From the NCBI GenBank assembly GCA_963829355.1, contig CAWHHZ010000020.1, positions 6,638 to 70,637 of the forward strand: a stretch of 64,000 nt of DNA, in the 5' to 3' direction. Of this stretch, positions 8,695 to 18,559 are shown in pieces. The position numbers were made by a program, and so were the translations under genes. How positions within the stretch are numbered: position 1 is the first letter of the stretch; each line of letters begins with the position of its first letter. This stretch comes from CAWHHZ01 sp963829355. GTDB taxonomy: Bacteria; Acidobacteriota; Thermoanaerobaculia; Gp7-AA8; JAHWKK01. The notes under the pieces are model-generated. The model was not told the DNA's origin. It did not search any database and saw only the letters and a list, made by a program, of their open reading frames with translations.

Positions 8695-9255
8695 CTACGA
8701 AGCGTCATACGCCTGCCTGAGCCAGGCGACGAGCTCCTTGTCCACCTCGGACTTCGACTCGAGTCTCACACGGTGACTGACCATCGCGTTGAAGCTTCCG
8801 GAGGCTTCGAGGCGGTCAGTCGGCTCTGCGCCCTTTAGGTTGATCCCGACGTCGACACGCGTTGCAGTCGATGGCTGAATCAGTCCGAACTGCTTGCTGC
8901 GGCGGAGACTGACATAGCCTTTCTTCGGCGCGATCTCGACATCCGATCCGAACGTCTTCACCTTCGCGATCAGAGCCTCGTAGATCGGGCGCAATTCGCT
9001 CTTCTTTCCGGAGTACTGCGCGTCGACCAGATCAGCGGACTCCGAGAAGGACGCATCGCTCTCGAGCGCTCGATGCGCCACCAGATTGGCGTATCCGTGC
9101 GTCAGGCCGTGATCGCTCTTGAGCATCTTGACGATCTCGCCATGCTTCTTCCCGCCGCTCTTCCTGACGAGTGAGACCCATTGTGCAATCGTTTTTCCGG
9201 TCTTCTCTTCGAGGTTGCGGATCATCGTGTCCGCTGCGTCATCCATATTTGCCAT
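8695..9255 (-). CDS. DUF4287/DUF5655 domain protein
   Basis: 186 residues. The N-terminal 75 residues match DUF4287 (EKTGKTIAQWVSLVRKSG, then KHGEIVKMLKSDHGLTHGYAN). The rest matches the DUF5655 domain (about 85-185: PIYEALIAKVKTFGSDVEIAPKKGYVSLRR, here split for length). The function of either domain is unknown; the pair is common in soil bacteria as a small cytoplasmic protein. AGGTGA a few bases before the ATG at 9255 supports the start. It lies upstream of nothing obvious and downstream of a small membrane protein in the opposite reading order, so no operon is proposed. Confidence 0.8.
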   Translation of the reverse strand: MANMDDAADTMIRNLEEKTGKTIAQWVSLVRKSGGKKHGEIVKMLKSDHGLTHGYANLVAHRALESDASFSESADLVDAQYSGKKSELRPIYEALIAKVKTFGSDVEIAPKKGYVSLRRSKQFGLIQPSTATRVDVGINLKGAEPTDRLEASGSFNAMVSHRVRLESKSEVDKELVAWLRQAYDAS

Positions 9256-9311
9256 TGTTCAATCACCTTTATGTCGTGAAGGTTTGGGCGTAGGAGTCAG
9301 ATCGTCTCGCC

Positions 9312-9680
9312 TCACGCCCGCTGGGGCGCCAGGGACTCTGCTCTCCCGTACCGCTGGGTGACCCACCCGACGATTGCGCCGAGAGCGCCACCGGGCAGCA
9401 TGATTGCGAAATAGTAGTGCTCACCCGTCTCTGAAGGCATCGCCGCGACGAGGAAGGCCAGGAGCAGCCCAACCGCGAGTCCGAATACTATGCCTGCAGC
9501 GGTCGAGTGAACCTTCCTGGCGAACCAGCCGGCGAGCGCACCCGCGATCATTCCTTTCATCGTCGAGCCGATGACGATGCCGATCATGTAGGGGCGAACC
9601 TCCGGAGTGAACCATGCGGTGAGTCCGTCGAAAATACCGAGAAAGCCTCCGAGCAGCAGTCCGAGTACGATCTTGTTCAT
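9312..9680 (-). CDS. small hypothetical membrane protein
   Basis: 122 residues with about four glycine-rich hydrophobic helices (LLLGGFLGIFDGL, MIAGALAGWFA, GIVFGLAVGLLLAFLVA, LPGGALGAIVGWV). GGAG seven bases before the ATG supports the start. No family is recognised with certainty. The glycine-zipper spacing suggests tight helix packing in the inner membrane. It precedes the DUF4287 gene on the same strand with a 56-base gap, so the two may be co-transcribed. Confidence 0.6.
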   Translation of the reverse strand: MNKIVLGLLLGGFLGIFDGLTAWFTPEVRPYMIGIVIGSTMKGMIAGALAGWFARKVHSTAAGIVFGLAVGLLLAFLVAAMPSETGEHYYFAIMLPGGALGAIVGWVTQRYGRAESLAPQRA

Positions 9681-9771
9681 GATGAATCTCCTCTCTTTCT
9701 GAATGTCGCTTCTGCTCTTCTATTCGCGTTTCACGTTGGATCCTTTAACTCGTTTGAAAAAAATTTTCTCC

Positions 9772-10747
9772 TCACGTCCGAAACACCAGAAACAGGATCA
9801 GCCGCATCAGAAGGTATGCGGTGACGACCGTGATGGCGGCCTGATTGCGAGATCCCCATGTCATCAGCCGCTCGATGGGTGTGGGTCGATGGACGCTCAC
9901 CTGATCTCCGTCGAGCAGACGCTTCACGTCAGCCGCGAGAAGCGCGACCGAACCGTAGCGATCTGCCGGATCATCAGCCATGGCTTTTGCGAGGAGGGGC
10001 GGCCAGAGGCTTTCGGGTACGTTTCCAGTCCGACGGGTTGGCTGTCTCCACCCCCTCCACCAGGAAGCGGAGTACGGCTCCCAGGCTCCACACATCGGTC
10101 CGTTCGTCGATCTCGTCATTTCGGCCGGCCGCCTGCTCGGGAGCCATGAATCCCGGCGTTCCGATCACGACACCATCCGCGGTTACTCGTGAGCTCGCGG
10201 GGGCGTCGGAATCAGATGATTCCGGGTCCGCTTCGGTCAATGCTCGTGCAATCCCCCAGTCCATGACGAGCACTTCACCGAATGGCCCGACCATGATGTT
10301 TGCTGGTTTGAGATCGCGATGGATGATCTGCTTCGAGTGTGCGAGCTCGATCGGCTCGCAGATGCGAAGAAAGAGGCGGAGGCGCTCCGCCAGACTCCCT
10401 TCCGGTCGTCGTTGTGCGATCGTGAATCCCTGCACCAGCTTCATCGCGTAGAATCGACGACCGTCCGGAAGCGTGCCTGCGTCGTGAATCGGAACAATTC
10501 CGGGATGCTCGAGCAGCGCGAGTGTTTGCGCTTCCCGTCGAAGGCGCTCCGCCGCCCGCCCAACTCCTGTGACGTTGCTCAGCACCTTCACGGCGACGTC
10601 GCGCTCGAGCAGAAGATCGTGGACCTGATAGACGACACCCATTCCGCCGCGGCCGAGCTCCTGGACGAGTTGATACCGCTCCCCGCCGAGATCCGGGACC
10701 GCAGCGATTGCTCTCAGGTGCTCGACAGACGATTCCGGGATGTTCAT
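9772..10747 (-). pseudogene. Ser/Thr protein kinase, single-base frameshift
   Basis: A Hanks-type kinase: glycine loop GRGGMGVVY, lysine in VAVKVL, catalytic HRDLKPANIM, DWG in place of DFG, and activation segment GTPGFMAPEQ. The first frame stops after residue 257. The missing last kinase subdomain (LLAKAMADDPADRYGS) and a C-terminal transmembrane helix continue in the next frame to 9772. Removing one base from the G4 run at 9996-9999 restores one protein of about 325 residues. The ATG overlaps the sigma factor stop by four bases (ATGA), so kinase and sigma factor form an operon, as in other sigma/kinase pairs. Either the gene is broken or the assembly has an extra base. Confidence 0.8.
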
Positions 10748-11487
10748 GGGTCGACTCCGAGCAAGTCGCGAGCTTCGCTGCGGAACTCGGCGTCGCTCGC
10801 GGTCAGCGACTCCAGCGTCTCGAGCACAATCGAGCGAAAGCGCCGTCGCGTGGCCGCGAGCCAGTTCGTCACCGATGTCTCCGGGATCGCCAGCTCCTCA
10901 GCCAGGTCACGATAGCTCCGGTCGGTTCCCTCCAGATCGTAGATCCGGAACAGTGTGAGGTGCTGATGCTTTCCTGCCGCTCCGAGCTCTGCCTCGAGGG
11001 CGCGAACCGATCGCTCCAGAACGCTGCGTACCCACTCCCGTCTCAGCAGCTCATCGGGCGCGCTGTCCGCACCGGACTGCTGCTCGGAGAGCTCGACTTC
11101 GGCGGCTTCGAAATCGAGCTCTTCCAGACCTCCACCGCGTTTGATGCGACCGGAGCTTCGGAGATCGTCCGTGACGTGCCGGTCGATCAGCGTCCGCAGC
11201 CATGTGCGGAACGTTCCGCGTCCCGGATCGAAGCCGCTCAGAGCTTCCTGCTCGATAACCGTCGTGAGGAACGCCTGGGTCAGGTCCTTCGCTTCTTCGT
11301 TGCTCTTGTGCCAGCGGAGCCGGACGTACTTGTAGAGCGGCTTCCAGTAGATAGCGATCACCTCTTCCAGCGCCTGCGAGCGCACGGCGCCCTCGCTGCT
11401 CTGCACGCGATCGATCAGCGTGTGCCGCGTCGAGGGAAACTTACCCCTGCGACCGCCGATCGCCGTATCCGGATCAAATGGACTCAT
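10744..11487 (-). CDS. ECF-type RNA polymerase sigma factor
   Basis: About 247 residues. The sigma region 2 core appears as YWKPLYKYVRLRWHKSNEEAKDLTQAFL near 30-70 (contacts core polymerase and the -10 element). Region 4 appears near 180-225 with the helix-turn-helix SYRDLAEELAIPETSVTNWL. There is no region 1.1 or 3, as expected for an ECF sigma factor. The longer form of region 2 and the kinase partner are typical of the ECF sigma/kinase pairs of Planctomycetes and Acidobacteria. The ATG at 11487 is preferred because sequence further upstream is the palindromic repeat at 11510-11560. The gene overlaps the kinase start by four bases, so phosphorylation of the sigma factor by that kinase is a reasonable inference. 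Confidence 0.88.
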   Translation of the reverse strand: MSPFDPDTAIGGRRGKFPSTRHTLIDRVQSSEGAVRSQALEEVIAIYWKPLYKYVRLRWHKSNEEAKDLTQAFLTTVIEQEALSGFDPGRGTFRTWLRTLIDRHVTDDLRSSGRIKRGGGLEELDFEAAEVELSEQQSGADSAPDELLRREWVRSVLERSVRALEAELGAAGKHQHLTLFRIYDLEGTDRSYRDLAEELAIPETSVTNWLAATRRRFRSIVLETLESLTASDAEFRSEARDLLGVDP

Positions 11488-11509
11488 GGAACTGGAGGAA
11501 TTGTACAGT

Positions 11510-11560
11510 GGGGGTCGGGTCTCCAGGCCCGACTCGCGGAGGGCTCCAGCCCTCCGCAAA
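11510..11560. repeat. palindromic repeat, family A
   Basis: Two adjacent hairpins: GTCGGG...CCCGAC around CTCCAGG, then GGAGGG...CCCTCC. Other copies are at 11652-11703 and 19602-19650, with a partial inverted copy near 37986-38014. It lies directly upstream of the sigma factor. Confidence 0.8.
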
Positions 11561-11651
11561 GCAAAAACACCATGACCCCAAAGATCCGACCCGTAACGCC
11601 AGCCGTGATTCTGCTCGACCGCTTCTGGTCTCACATGTCGCGATTCTTGTT

Positions 11652-11703
11652 GGGGGGTCGGGTCTCCAGGCCCGACTCGCGGAGGGCTCCAGCCCTTCGC
11701 AAA
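11652..11703. repeat. palindromic repeat, family A
   Basis: Second copy, same orientation, 142 bases from the first and differing at about two positions. It lies just past the stop of the VapB-like gene and may have cut that locus off from a toxin gene. Confidence 0.8.
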
Positions 11704-11736
11704 GGAGAGCTCGGCGTGCTCGCTCAGTCGTTCCAG

Positions 11737-11901
11737 CTAGCGGCGCTGAGCCCCGGCACTCCGCTCGAATTTTGCTTCTCTCGACCGAGCAACCTGGCGC
11801 AGCGCAGCCTCCACGGTGGCTCTCGCCGTCGACTCGCCGAGCACTTCTCTCGCCCGATCCAGGAGCTCCTGATCAATTTCGATTGTCGTGCGCTTGATCA
11901 T
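11737..11901 (-). CDS. orphan VapB-like antitoxin
   Basis: A 54-residue protein starting MIKRTTIEIDQELL and continuing with RAREVLGESTARATVEAALR. This is the ribbon-helix-helix of VapB antitoxins: a beta strand for DNA reading, then two helices, the second ending in ALRQV. VapB normally neutralises a PIN-domain RNase encoded just downstream. Here no PIN gene follows. The frame ends at a TAG where family members usually continue, and after about 30 further bases the family A repeat begins. The antitoxin is probably a truncated, solitary remnant that could still bind DNA or cross-neutralise a related toxin. No clear Shine-Dalgarno site is visible. Confidence 0.65.
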   Translation of the reverse strand: MIKRTTIEIDQELLDRAREVLGESTARATVEAALRQVARSREAKFERSAGAQRR

Positions 11902-12188
11902 GCATACATATTTACCCGGCTATCCATATGCCTCATTCCGGAGCTCGAGTGACGAGTGAGTCGGCTCTGGGGGCGTCCCGACAGACCGTAGAGAGTGTTT
12001 GGAAGGTGATCGAAATTCGTCGGGCGCGAGTAGGCACGCTCCGACAAGGAAACCACCGCCGAGCGCAGACCTGACCCCAGCCTCTGCGACAAAAGACGTG
12101 ACCCCCCAAGACACAACACTCCATTAAACCACCGATCGAACAGCCCGAAGAGATGTGACTCAAGGCTCATCGTTGAAAAGTAATCTCA

Positions 12189-15100
12189 TCATGGCGTCGG
12201 AGTTGCGATCGGAGTCACACACGTACTGTTCGCCACGGTAGTGATTGTTCCGGCCGCAAAGACACTCGCCGCAGCCGGATTGTTGGTCAACAGCACCGTG
12301 GATGCCGGGTCGCCGAGATTAGCGCTGCCTCGCTCCAACTGCGCCGTACCACCAGTCCGGATCATCCCGAGGGCATCGGCATTAACCCCGCCGCCAAACG
12401 CATCCGCTCCACCAAGCGCAATCGTATTCGAGGCCGCCGCAACGCAGAGAGAGCCCGAAGTCGTCTGAAACAGAACGTTCTCGAAAGCAGTGGTATCCCC
12501 GGGCTGCGTGGCCACATTGTTAGAATTGAACGTCACGTCCAGGTCGGCGGAATTGTTCGTATTGAAGAAGGCTCCCTGCTGGTTGTGGTTCGAGATGGTA
12601 TTGCCCGTAACGAGCACCCGAGTGACCGAATTGTCATCTGCTGCCAGTGGTGCCTCGATTCCGAAGCCGAACTTCGAGCCGGTGATCGTGTTTCCGGTGA
12701 TCCGGCCATCCACCTGGGTAAAGTCATTGGCGCCGATGAGAATCGCCGAGTTCGATGATGAATTCATCTGGTTGCCATTGATCGTATAGCGGAGGCGCGG
12801 TCCGTTCGCCAGACTGGTTCCTCCCGTCGCGTTGAGCTCGATCGCGTTGTCACTACGCATGTTGGGCGCGCCATTGTCGAATCCCGTAAACGTATTGCCG
12901 TCGATCGTGATGTTCAGAATCGCGCCAGAGTTTCCGCTCGTCGTCCCCATGATGCCGTCACTCTCGAGGTTCAGGAACGTCGAGGACCCGCCGATGCTGG
13001 CCGTCGTCTGCGCCGTGCCGAGAACCTCGATCTGGAGCCCATCCTCTCCGAACATCAGTGACCCGGTATTGGCCGTCCCCGAGAACCGGCTTCCCGTGAT
13101 CGTGAGAGCGAGTGTTCCGCTCGAGTTCTGAACCCGCATGCCGAACTCCACCGCGGCATCGACCGTCGTGTTGCTGACCGTCGCTGTGCCGTCCAGGTTG
13201 TTGAAACCGACGCCTTCGAACGAGATCCCACTGTCACCGTTATCGTTTCCGGCGTTGTAGATCTCGCTGTTACTGATCGCGAAGTTCGTGACATCCGTCC
13301 CATCGATGCCGTGGTTATTCGTTCTCGCAATTCGCATGTTGGTGAATACGACGTCATCGACGCTGACAAGATCGATCCCGTCTCCACCGATGTTGTTCGT
13401 GGCGTCTTTGGGCTGGCCGAGAGTGGCTGTTCCGTCACCCAGCACCATATTGCGTAGAGTGAAGCCACCCCTCACGTTGTTCACGCTCACCGCGTCTCCC
13501 GTGGTGGACTGAATCGTTCCACCCGTTCCGTCGGTGGTTCCTGTCCCCGTCACTTCGAACGCCCCTGTCGACCCGGTGCCATTCAGAACGATTCCGTTCG
13601 CCGAGCCATTCGCCGACACGTTGCGGAATGTCACGTCGTCGCTTCCGATGGTCGTGCCGCCAGCGATGTTGACCGCGACGCCCGTGGCGAGCGAGGTGTC
13701 CACGTCGTTGCTTCCGGTGACGTGCACGGTGCCACCACCGGTTGCCTGGAAGCCCTCTTCGGTACCGGACGCGGCTGAGGTGTCGATGTCCATGCCGCCG
13801 TCGAAGCGCAGGATTGAACCTACATTGTTCTCCAGCCGAATGCCGAAGCCGTTGTCGTCGATGAAGCCGTTGAAGTCGACCGTCCCGCCCGTGTGCGTGG
13901 TCACTTCCACCGAGCGTCCGGTCGAGGTGGTGCTGATCGAGGCGTCGACACGGACATCTCCGTTTCCTCCGGAGATATCGACACCGCGGTTGGTCTGGTT
14001 CGCCAGGCTGCCGCCGAGGGAGGTGAAGTCGCCGCTCGGTACGTTTGTCAGGAGGATCCCGTTCGCCCCACCAGTCGAGCTCGTCGAGTCGAACGTCACG
14101 CCGCTCGCACCGATCGTCGTACTGCCGATGAAGACGACGGTGCCCGTCGTCGTGTCCGCCGTCGTCGAGACTCCGCCCGAGGTGACATTGACCGTACCGC
14201 CGTTGGTCGCGTTGAACGCTGTGCCCGTTCCAGTATCCAGGTCGAGACCACCGGTGAAGTTCATTGTGGCACCCGCACCCTGACCATTGCTGTCGAGCAG
14301 GATGCCGGAACCGTCGTCGTCGATGAAACCGCTGAACAGGATCGTCGACGCCGCGGCTCCGCCGTGATTGCGGATGTCGACGGAGTTGCCCAACGTGTTG
14401 GTGATCGTCCCGGCGTACGTGATGTTTCCCTCGCTGCTGAGGGAGTTGAAGGCATCTCCCGTCGTTCCGCTGATCGAGCTCGTCGCATCCGCAGCCGAGA
14501 AGGCACCGGTCAAATCGTCAAGCGAGACGCCCTCGCCGCCGGTGGTCGCGATCGCGAGCTGGCCGGTGAAGGTCACGCCGACGCTCGAGTCGGTCACGCT
14601 GACGCCATCGCCAGCGGTCGATCCGATCGTCGTGGTTCCGGATACCTGGAAGCTGCCCGAGGTGTTCAGCAGATCGAGACCCGTCGTGCCGCTGTTCTGT
14701 GAGGTGACCGTCGTCAACGCGAAGCTCTGCAGGTCCAGGTCGTTCACATCGATTGCCGGCCCGTCGATCGTGTCGATCGTGCCCGCATTCGTCGTCATCT
14801 GGAACCCGGTACCCGCCGCCGCGTTGAACAATCCGTTGCCACCCACTTCGAGCGCCGGCTCGTCGAGTCCGCCTGCCGTGCCCGCCCAGACGTCGAGCGC
14901 CCCGAGGCTCAAGTCGCCGGTCACATTGAGGAGCTTCAGCCCGGAGCCGCCGACGCGATTCGCCGCGGAACCGATCATCGTTCCCGTTCCGCACGCGACC
15001 TCGTCGCCCGTGAAGTCGGCGTCGGAGGGATCGGCGTCGAAAATCGCGCCGGAAATCACGATCCCGTCACCAACTGTGTTTCCGGAAACCGTGTTACCGC

Positions 15101-18100
15101 AGAAGGACGTCACGTAGAGTGTGCCGCCTGCCGCAACCAGGTTGACCGCGGTGACATCGGATTCGATGTCGACGTTGTCGTCGATCGCGACTTCCAGCGA
15201 CCCGCCCGCGGATGTGACTGTCAGAGCGACGGCAATCGAGTCCAGGGTATTGTCGTGGATCGAGCTCGTCATCGTTCCGGCCGTTGTTGTCACCGCGACC
15301 GCATTCGCATTGCTCTCGATGTCGAAGCCCGCGAGCTCGACGCCAGTCAAGTCCGTGATCGTGAACCCGTTCGACGCCCCGCCCTGAACAAGCGGCTTGA
15401 CGTTCGCCACGCTGTCGAAGAGCGTCTCCGGTCCCGACCCGAGGTCGACGACCAGATCGACTCCCTCTCCGAGGATCGTCTGATTCGCTTTGGCCGTGTA
15501 GCCTCCCACATAAGGATCGACACTCGAGTTGCCCGCGAAGACGTAGATCACGTCACCCGACAGCGCGGCATCCTCGGCGTCGTCTGCAAGGGCGTCATCG
15601 GGTCCGTCCTCGTCGACGAGGCTCGTGAACGGATCCGACGAGGTGCCGATTCCGGTGTCGTCAGCGCCGCCGTTGTTGGAGTTGTCGACGAACCAGACGC
15701 ACGTCGACCCGACATTCAATGTCACCGTCGCCGTGTCCTGTCCGCCCTCGGCGTCCTCGATCGTGTAGGTGAAGCTGTCCGCCACGCCTCGGTCTCCACT
15801 CTCGGGCGTATAGATGAACGAGCCGTCAGCATAGAGTGTCACCGCTCCACCCTGGTTGGTCGTCACGGTGAACTCGGGGCCGGTCGTGTCGTTCGTCAGG
15901 CCGCTCGCCCCGATGAGCGTGACCGCGGTTCCTTCCACCGGATCCGAGTCACCGACGAGCACGTTGTCCGAGATCGTCCGGGAAACCGAGCCCGAGGCTG
16001 TCGCGGTCTGGCCCGCACTCGTCTCGACGACGATCTCGATGTTGCAGGTTGCCGAGATCGTCTCGTCGTCCGCCACCGGAGCATCGTTCACCGGATTGAC
16101 CGTGATCGTCACCGTCGCCAGGTTCGAGTCGACCGAACCATCGTTTGCACGGTAGGTGAAGCTGTCCGAGCCGTTGAAGTTCGCATTGGGCGTGTAGCTG
16201 AACGACCCGTCCGCGTTGAGCGTCAACGAGCCGTTACTCGTCGTCGTGTCCAGAACCACCGTCAGAGCCTCGACATCGATATCGGTGTCGTTTGCGAGCA
16301 CACCGGGCGCGGACACGATCAGCGCGTTGTCCTCATCGGTCATGTAGGCGTCATCGATCGCTACCGGCGCGTCGTTCACGCCACTGACCGTCACCGTCAC
16401 GGTCGCCGTGTCGACCCCGCCGTTCCCGTCGCCGATCGTGTAGGTGAACGTGTCGGCGACCATCTCGGTGTCGTCGAGTGCCTGGAGCGCCGCCGCGCCC
16501 GTCGGGTCGTAGCTGAATGAGCCGTCCGCGTTGACGTTGACCGCGGCGCCCAGCGCGCTCGTCGCGTCGAACCCCGTCACCGTCAAAGGATCGCTATCGG
16601 GGTCCGTGTCGTTGGCCAGGACGCCGGTCGCCGGGATGTTGAGTGCGGTGTCCGAGTCCGTCGCGTCTGCGTCGTCAACCGCGGCCGGATCGTCATTGAG
16701 CGCGTTCACCGTGATCGTCACCGTCACCACGTTCGAGTCCAGTGTGCCGTCGTTCGCGTGATACGTGAACGAGTCCGCCCCGTTGAAGTTCAGGTCCGGC
16801 GTGTACGTGAACGAACCGTCCGCGGCCAGGACCAGCGTCCCGTCGGAGACGTCCGTGTCGAGCACTGCCGTCAGTGCGTCGCTGTCCGGGTCCGTGTCGT
16901 TGTCGAGCACGCCTGGTGCGGCCACGATCAGAGCCGTGTCCTCCGGCGTTGCGTACCCATCCAACACCGCCACCGGCGTCTCGTTGACGTCGGTCACGTC
17001 GACCGTGATCGTCGCCGTATCCGTCAGGTTCCCGTTCCCATCATCGGTCACCTGAACCGTCAGGACGTATTGCGGGGTCGTCTCGTAATCGAGCTGCGTA
17101 CCGTCGGCCACCGTGATCTGACCCGTCATCGCATCGATCGCGAACGCGCCTGAGCCGTTCCCGGCCGTGATCGCCCAGCTCAGCATGTCTCCGTCCACGT
17201 CGCTCGCCACGACTGTTCCCACGACGGTCGTGTTCGGACTGTTCTCCGGAACGCTCAGCGTCTGATCAGCCACGACCGGAGCCGTATTGTCGTTGACGAC
17301 AGTGATCGTCACCGTCGCGATGTTCGAGCCGAGCTCACCGTCATCGACCGAGAAGGTGAACGAGTCGGGTCCGAAGTACCCCGGATCGGGCGTGTAGGTC
17401 AGATCCGGAGCCGTTCCGCTCAGCGCTCCGTTCGTCGGAGAGGTCTCGATCGTGTACGTCAACGGATCCCCGTCCGGGTCCGTTGCAGTCAGGGTGATCG
17501 CCACTGCTGTATCCGAAGTCGTCCCGACCGCCTGGTCGTCTGCGATCGGTGCTTCGTTCGCGAAGTTCACGATGTCGTAGCGGAGGAACATGATGTCAGA
17601 CTCCACACCCGCGAACGCCGCTGCCAGATCTCCCGCTGGTGCGTCGCCTGTCGCATCCGTCCCGAGCTGTGGCTCACCGGTCCAGTCTCCCGTCATTCCG
17701 TCGAGCACGAAGCCGGCCGCGTACGCCACGGTCGCGCCGCCAAGCATCAGGACGATCACCATCAGCGTCCGCGTCTCCGGACGGTTGCGCATCACCACCA
17801 GTGCCGTGATCACCAGAAGAAGCCCGAGGAAGATCAGGCCCCACTCTCCGACTGTCGGGATATTCGCCGGAGCGACAGCCAGCACGATCAACATCGGGTT
17901 TCCGCCGCTCAGCAGCAGCGCGTCGAGATCACCACTCGCCGCCGAGCCAGTCTCGAAACCGACGTGGATCACGTTCCCGCTCGTCATTGCCGACAGCGGA
18001 AGATAGCTCTCGACGACGAACGATCCCCCGATTCCGTTGCCGATCCCCACTGGCCATGGCGGAGGATAAGGCGAGGTGATCGCGACCGGCGGACCAAACG

Positions 18101-18365
18101 TGTCAGTTCCCGGGTCGATACAGCTCCGTGTCTCCACTCCAGTGACCGTCGGCAGACCACCCGTCGCGTCCACCGTCGTCGTGTGGATCATCTCCACACC
18201 CGCGAATGCACCGTCCACGGTCATCACGCTGCAACCGGTTGCAACGTCATTATCCAGGTCGAGCAGCGCCCGGATCTCGGTCGTCGCCGCCGAGGCGGCG
18301 TTCGTAAAGACGAGGAGAACGATCAGCGTGACGGAAAGGCGCGCGAAGCGGTGGCCGTGAGGCAT
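12189..18365 (-). CDS. giant cadherin-repeat and beta-helix surface protein
   Basis: 2058 residues. A signal peptide (to about 27) is followed by a short secreted domain and, at 169-195, an IPTL-CTERM-type motif (IPTVGEWG), a hydrophobic helix and arginines. A second signal-like helix follows (200-216, ending AYAAG). Next are about six cadherin/Ig-like repeats (about 265-885), five of them with DPDGD, NDTD or DVDGD calcium-type motifs and FTY or FTF strands. The rest is a long Asn/Gly/Thr-rich parallel beta-helix. It should be a cell-surface or released adhesin binding calcium. AGGAGA six bases before the ATG at 18365 fixes the start; a GTG 14 codons upstream lacks one. The protein ends ATPTP with no C-terminal anchor. 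Confidence 0.88.
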   Translation of the reverse strand: MPHGHRFARLSVTLIVLLVFTNAASAATTEIRALLDLDNDVATGCSVMTVDGAFAGVEMIHTTTVDATGGLPTVTGVETRSCIDPGTDTFGPPVAITSPYPPPWPVGIGNGIGGSFVVESYLPLSAMTSGNVIHVGFETGSAASGDLDALLLSGGNPMLIVLAVAPANIPTVGEWGLIFLGLLLVITALVVMRNRPETRTLMVIVLMLGGATVAYAAGFVLDGMTGDWTGEPQLGTDATGDAPAGDLAAAFAGVESDIMFLRYDIVNFANEAPIADDQAVGTTSDTAVAITLTATDPDGDPLTYTIETSPTNGALSGTAPDLTYTPDPGYFGPDSFTFSVDDGELGSNIATVTITVVNDNTAPVVADQTLSVPENSPNTTVVGTVVASDVDGDMLSWAITAGNGSGAFAIDAMTGQITVADGTQLDYETTPQYVLTVQVTDDGNGNLTDTATITVDVTDVNETPVAVLDGYATPEDTALIVAAPGVLDNDTDPDSDALTAVLDTDVSDGTLVLAADGSFTYTPDLNFNGADSFTYHANDGTLDSNVVTVTITVNALNDDPAAVDDADATDSDTALNIPATGVLANDTDPDSDPLTVTGFDATSALGAAVNVNADGSFSYDPTGAAALQALDDTEMVADTFTYTIGDGNGGVDTATVTVTVSGVNDAPVAIDDAYMTDEDNALIVSAPGVLANDTDIDVEALTVVLDTTTSNGSLTLNADGSFSYTPNANFNGSDSFTYRANDGSVDSNLATVTITVNPVNDAPVADDETISATCNIEIVVETSAGQTATASGSVSRTISDNVLVGDSDPVEGTAVTLIGASGLTNDTTGPEFTVTTNQGGAVTLYADGSFIYTPESGDRGVADSFTYTIEDAEGGQDTATVTLNVGSTCVWFVDNSNNGGADDTGIGTSSDPFTSLVDEDGPDDALADDAEDAALSGDVIYVFAGNSSVDPYVGGYTAKANQTILGEGVDLVVDLGSGPETLFDSVANVKPLVQGGASNGFTITDLTGVELAGFDIESNANAVAVTTTAGTMTSSIHDNTLDSIAVALTVTSAGGSLEVAIDDNVDIESDVTAVNLVAAGGTLYVTSFCGNTVSGNTVGDGIVISGAIFDADPSDADFTGDEVACGTGTMIGSAANRVGGSGLKLLNVTGDLSLGALDVWAGTAGGLDEPALEVGGNGLFNAAAGTGFQMTTNAGTIDTIDGPAIDVNDLDLQSFALTTVTSQNSGTTGLDLLNTSGSFQVSGTTTIGSTAGDGVSVTDSSVGVTFTGQLAIATTGGEGVSLDDLTGAFSAADATSSISGTTGDAFNSLSSEGNITYAGTITNTLGNSVDIRNHGGAAASTILFSGFIDDDGSGILLDSNGQGAGATMNFTGGLDLDTGTGTAFNATNGGTVNVTSGGVSTTADTTTGTVVFIGSTTIGASGVTFDSTSSTGGANGILLTNVPSGDFTSLGGSLANQTNRGVDISGGNGDVRVDASISTTSTGRSVEVTTHTGGTVDFNGFIDDNGFGIRLENNVGSILRFDGGMDIDTSAASGTEEGFQATGGGTVHVTGSNDVDTSLATGVAVNIAGGTTIGSDDVTFRNVSANGSANGIVLNGTGSTGAFEVTGTGTTDGTGGTIQSTTGDAVSVNNVRGGFTLRNMVLGDGTATLGQPKDATNNIGGDGIDLVSVDDVVFTNMRIARTNNHGIDGTDVTNFAISNSEIYNAGNDNGDSGISFEGVGFNNLDGTATVSNTTVDAAVEFGMRVQNSSGTLALTITGSRFSGTANTGSLMFGEDGLQIEVLGTAQTTASIGGSSTFLNLESDGIMGTTSGNSGAILNITIDGNTFTGFDNGAPNMRSDNAIELNATGGTSLANGPRLRYTINGNQMNSSSNSAILIGANDFTQVDGRITGNTITGSKFGFGIEAPLAADDNSVTRVLVTGNTISNHNQQGAFFNTNNSADLDVTFNSNNVATQPGDTTAFENVLFQTTSGSLCVAAASNTIALGGADAFGGGVNADALGMIRTGGTAQLERGSANLGDPASTVLLTNNPAAASVFAAGTITTVANSTCVTPIATPTP

Positions 18366-18559
18366 TAGCAGTCTCCTGGTCGATGAGTGAACCGTAGGGG
18401 GAGACACGAGTCTATAACAGGATTCGCCTGTCCATCCTTTCGACAGGTGTCCTGATAGTGGATATGAACAGGAGTGCCTGGAAAGACTAAGTGTTTGTTT
18501 GCAGGCAGTTTGTACGTTGGCTCGAATCTGGCGTTTTACTCTTCGCAGGGAGAACGATC

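Noticed and set aside
15255..16520. 421-codon open frame on the plus strand within the adhesin
   Set aside because: It is antisense to the cadherin repeats, is rich in Arg/Val/His from GC-rich codon bias, and has no ribosome site or domain.
18428..18448. Terminator or riboswitch hairpin (CCTGTC...GACAGG) between adhesin and cyclase
   Set aside because: The short stem with a nine-base loop and no T-run or conserved aptamer sequence is too weak to call.
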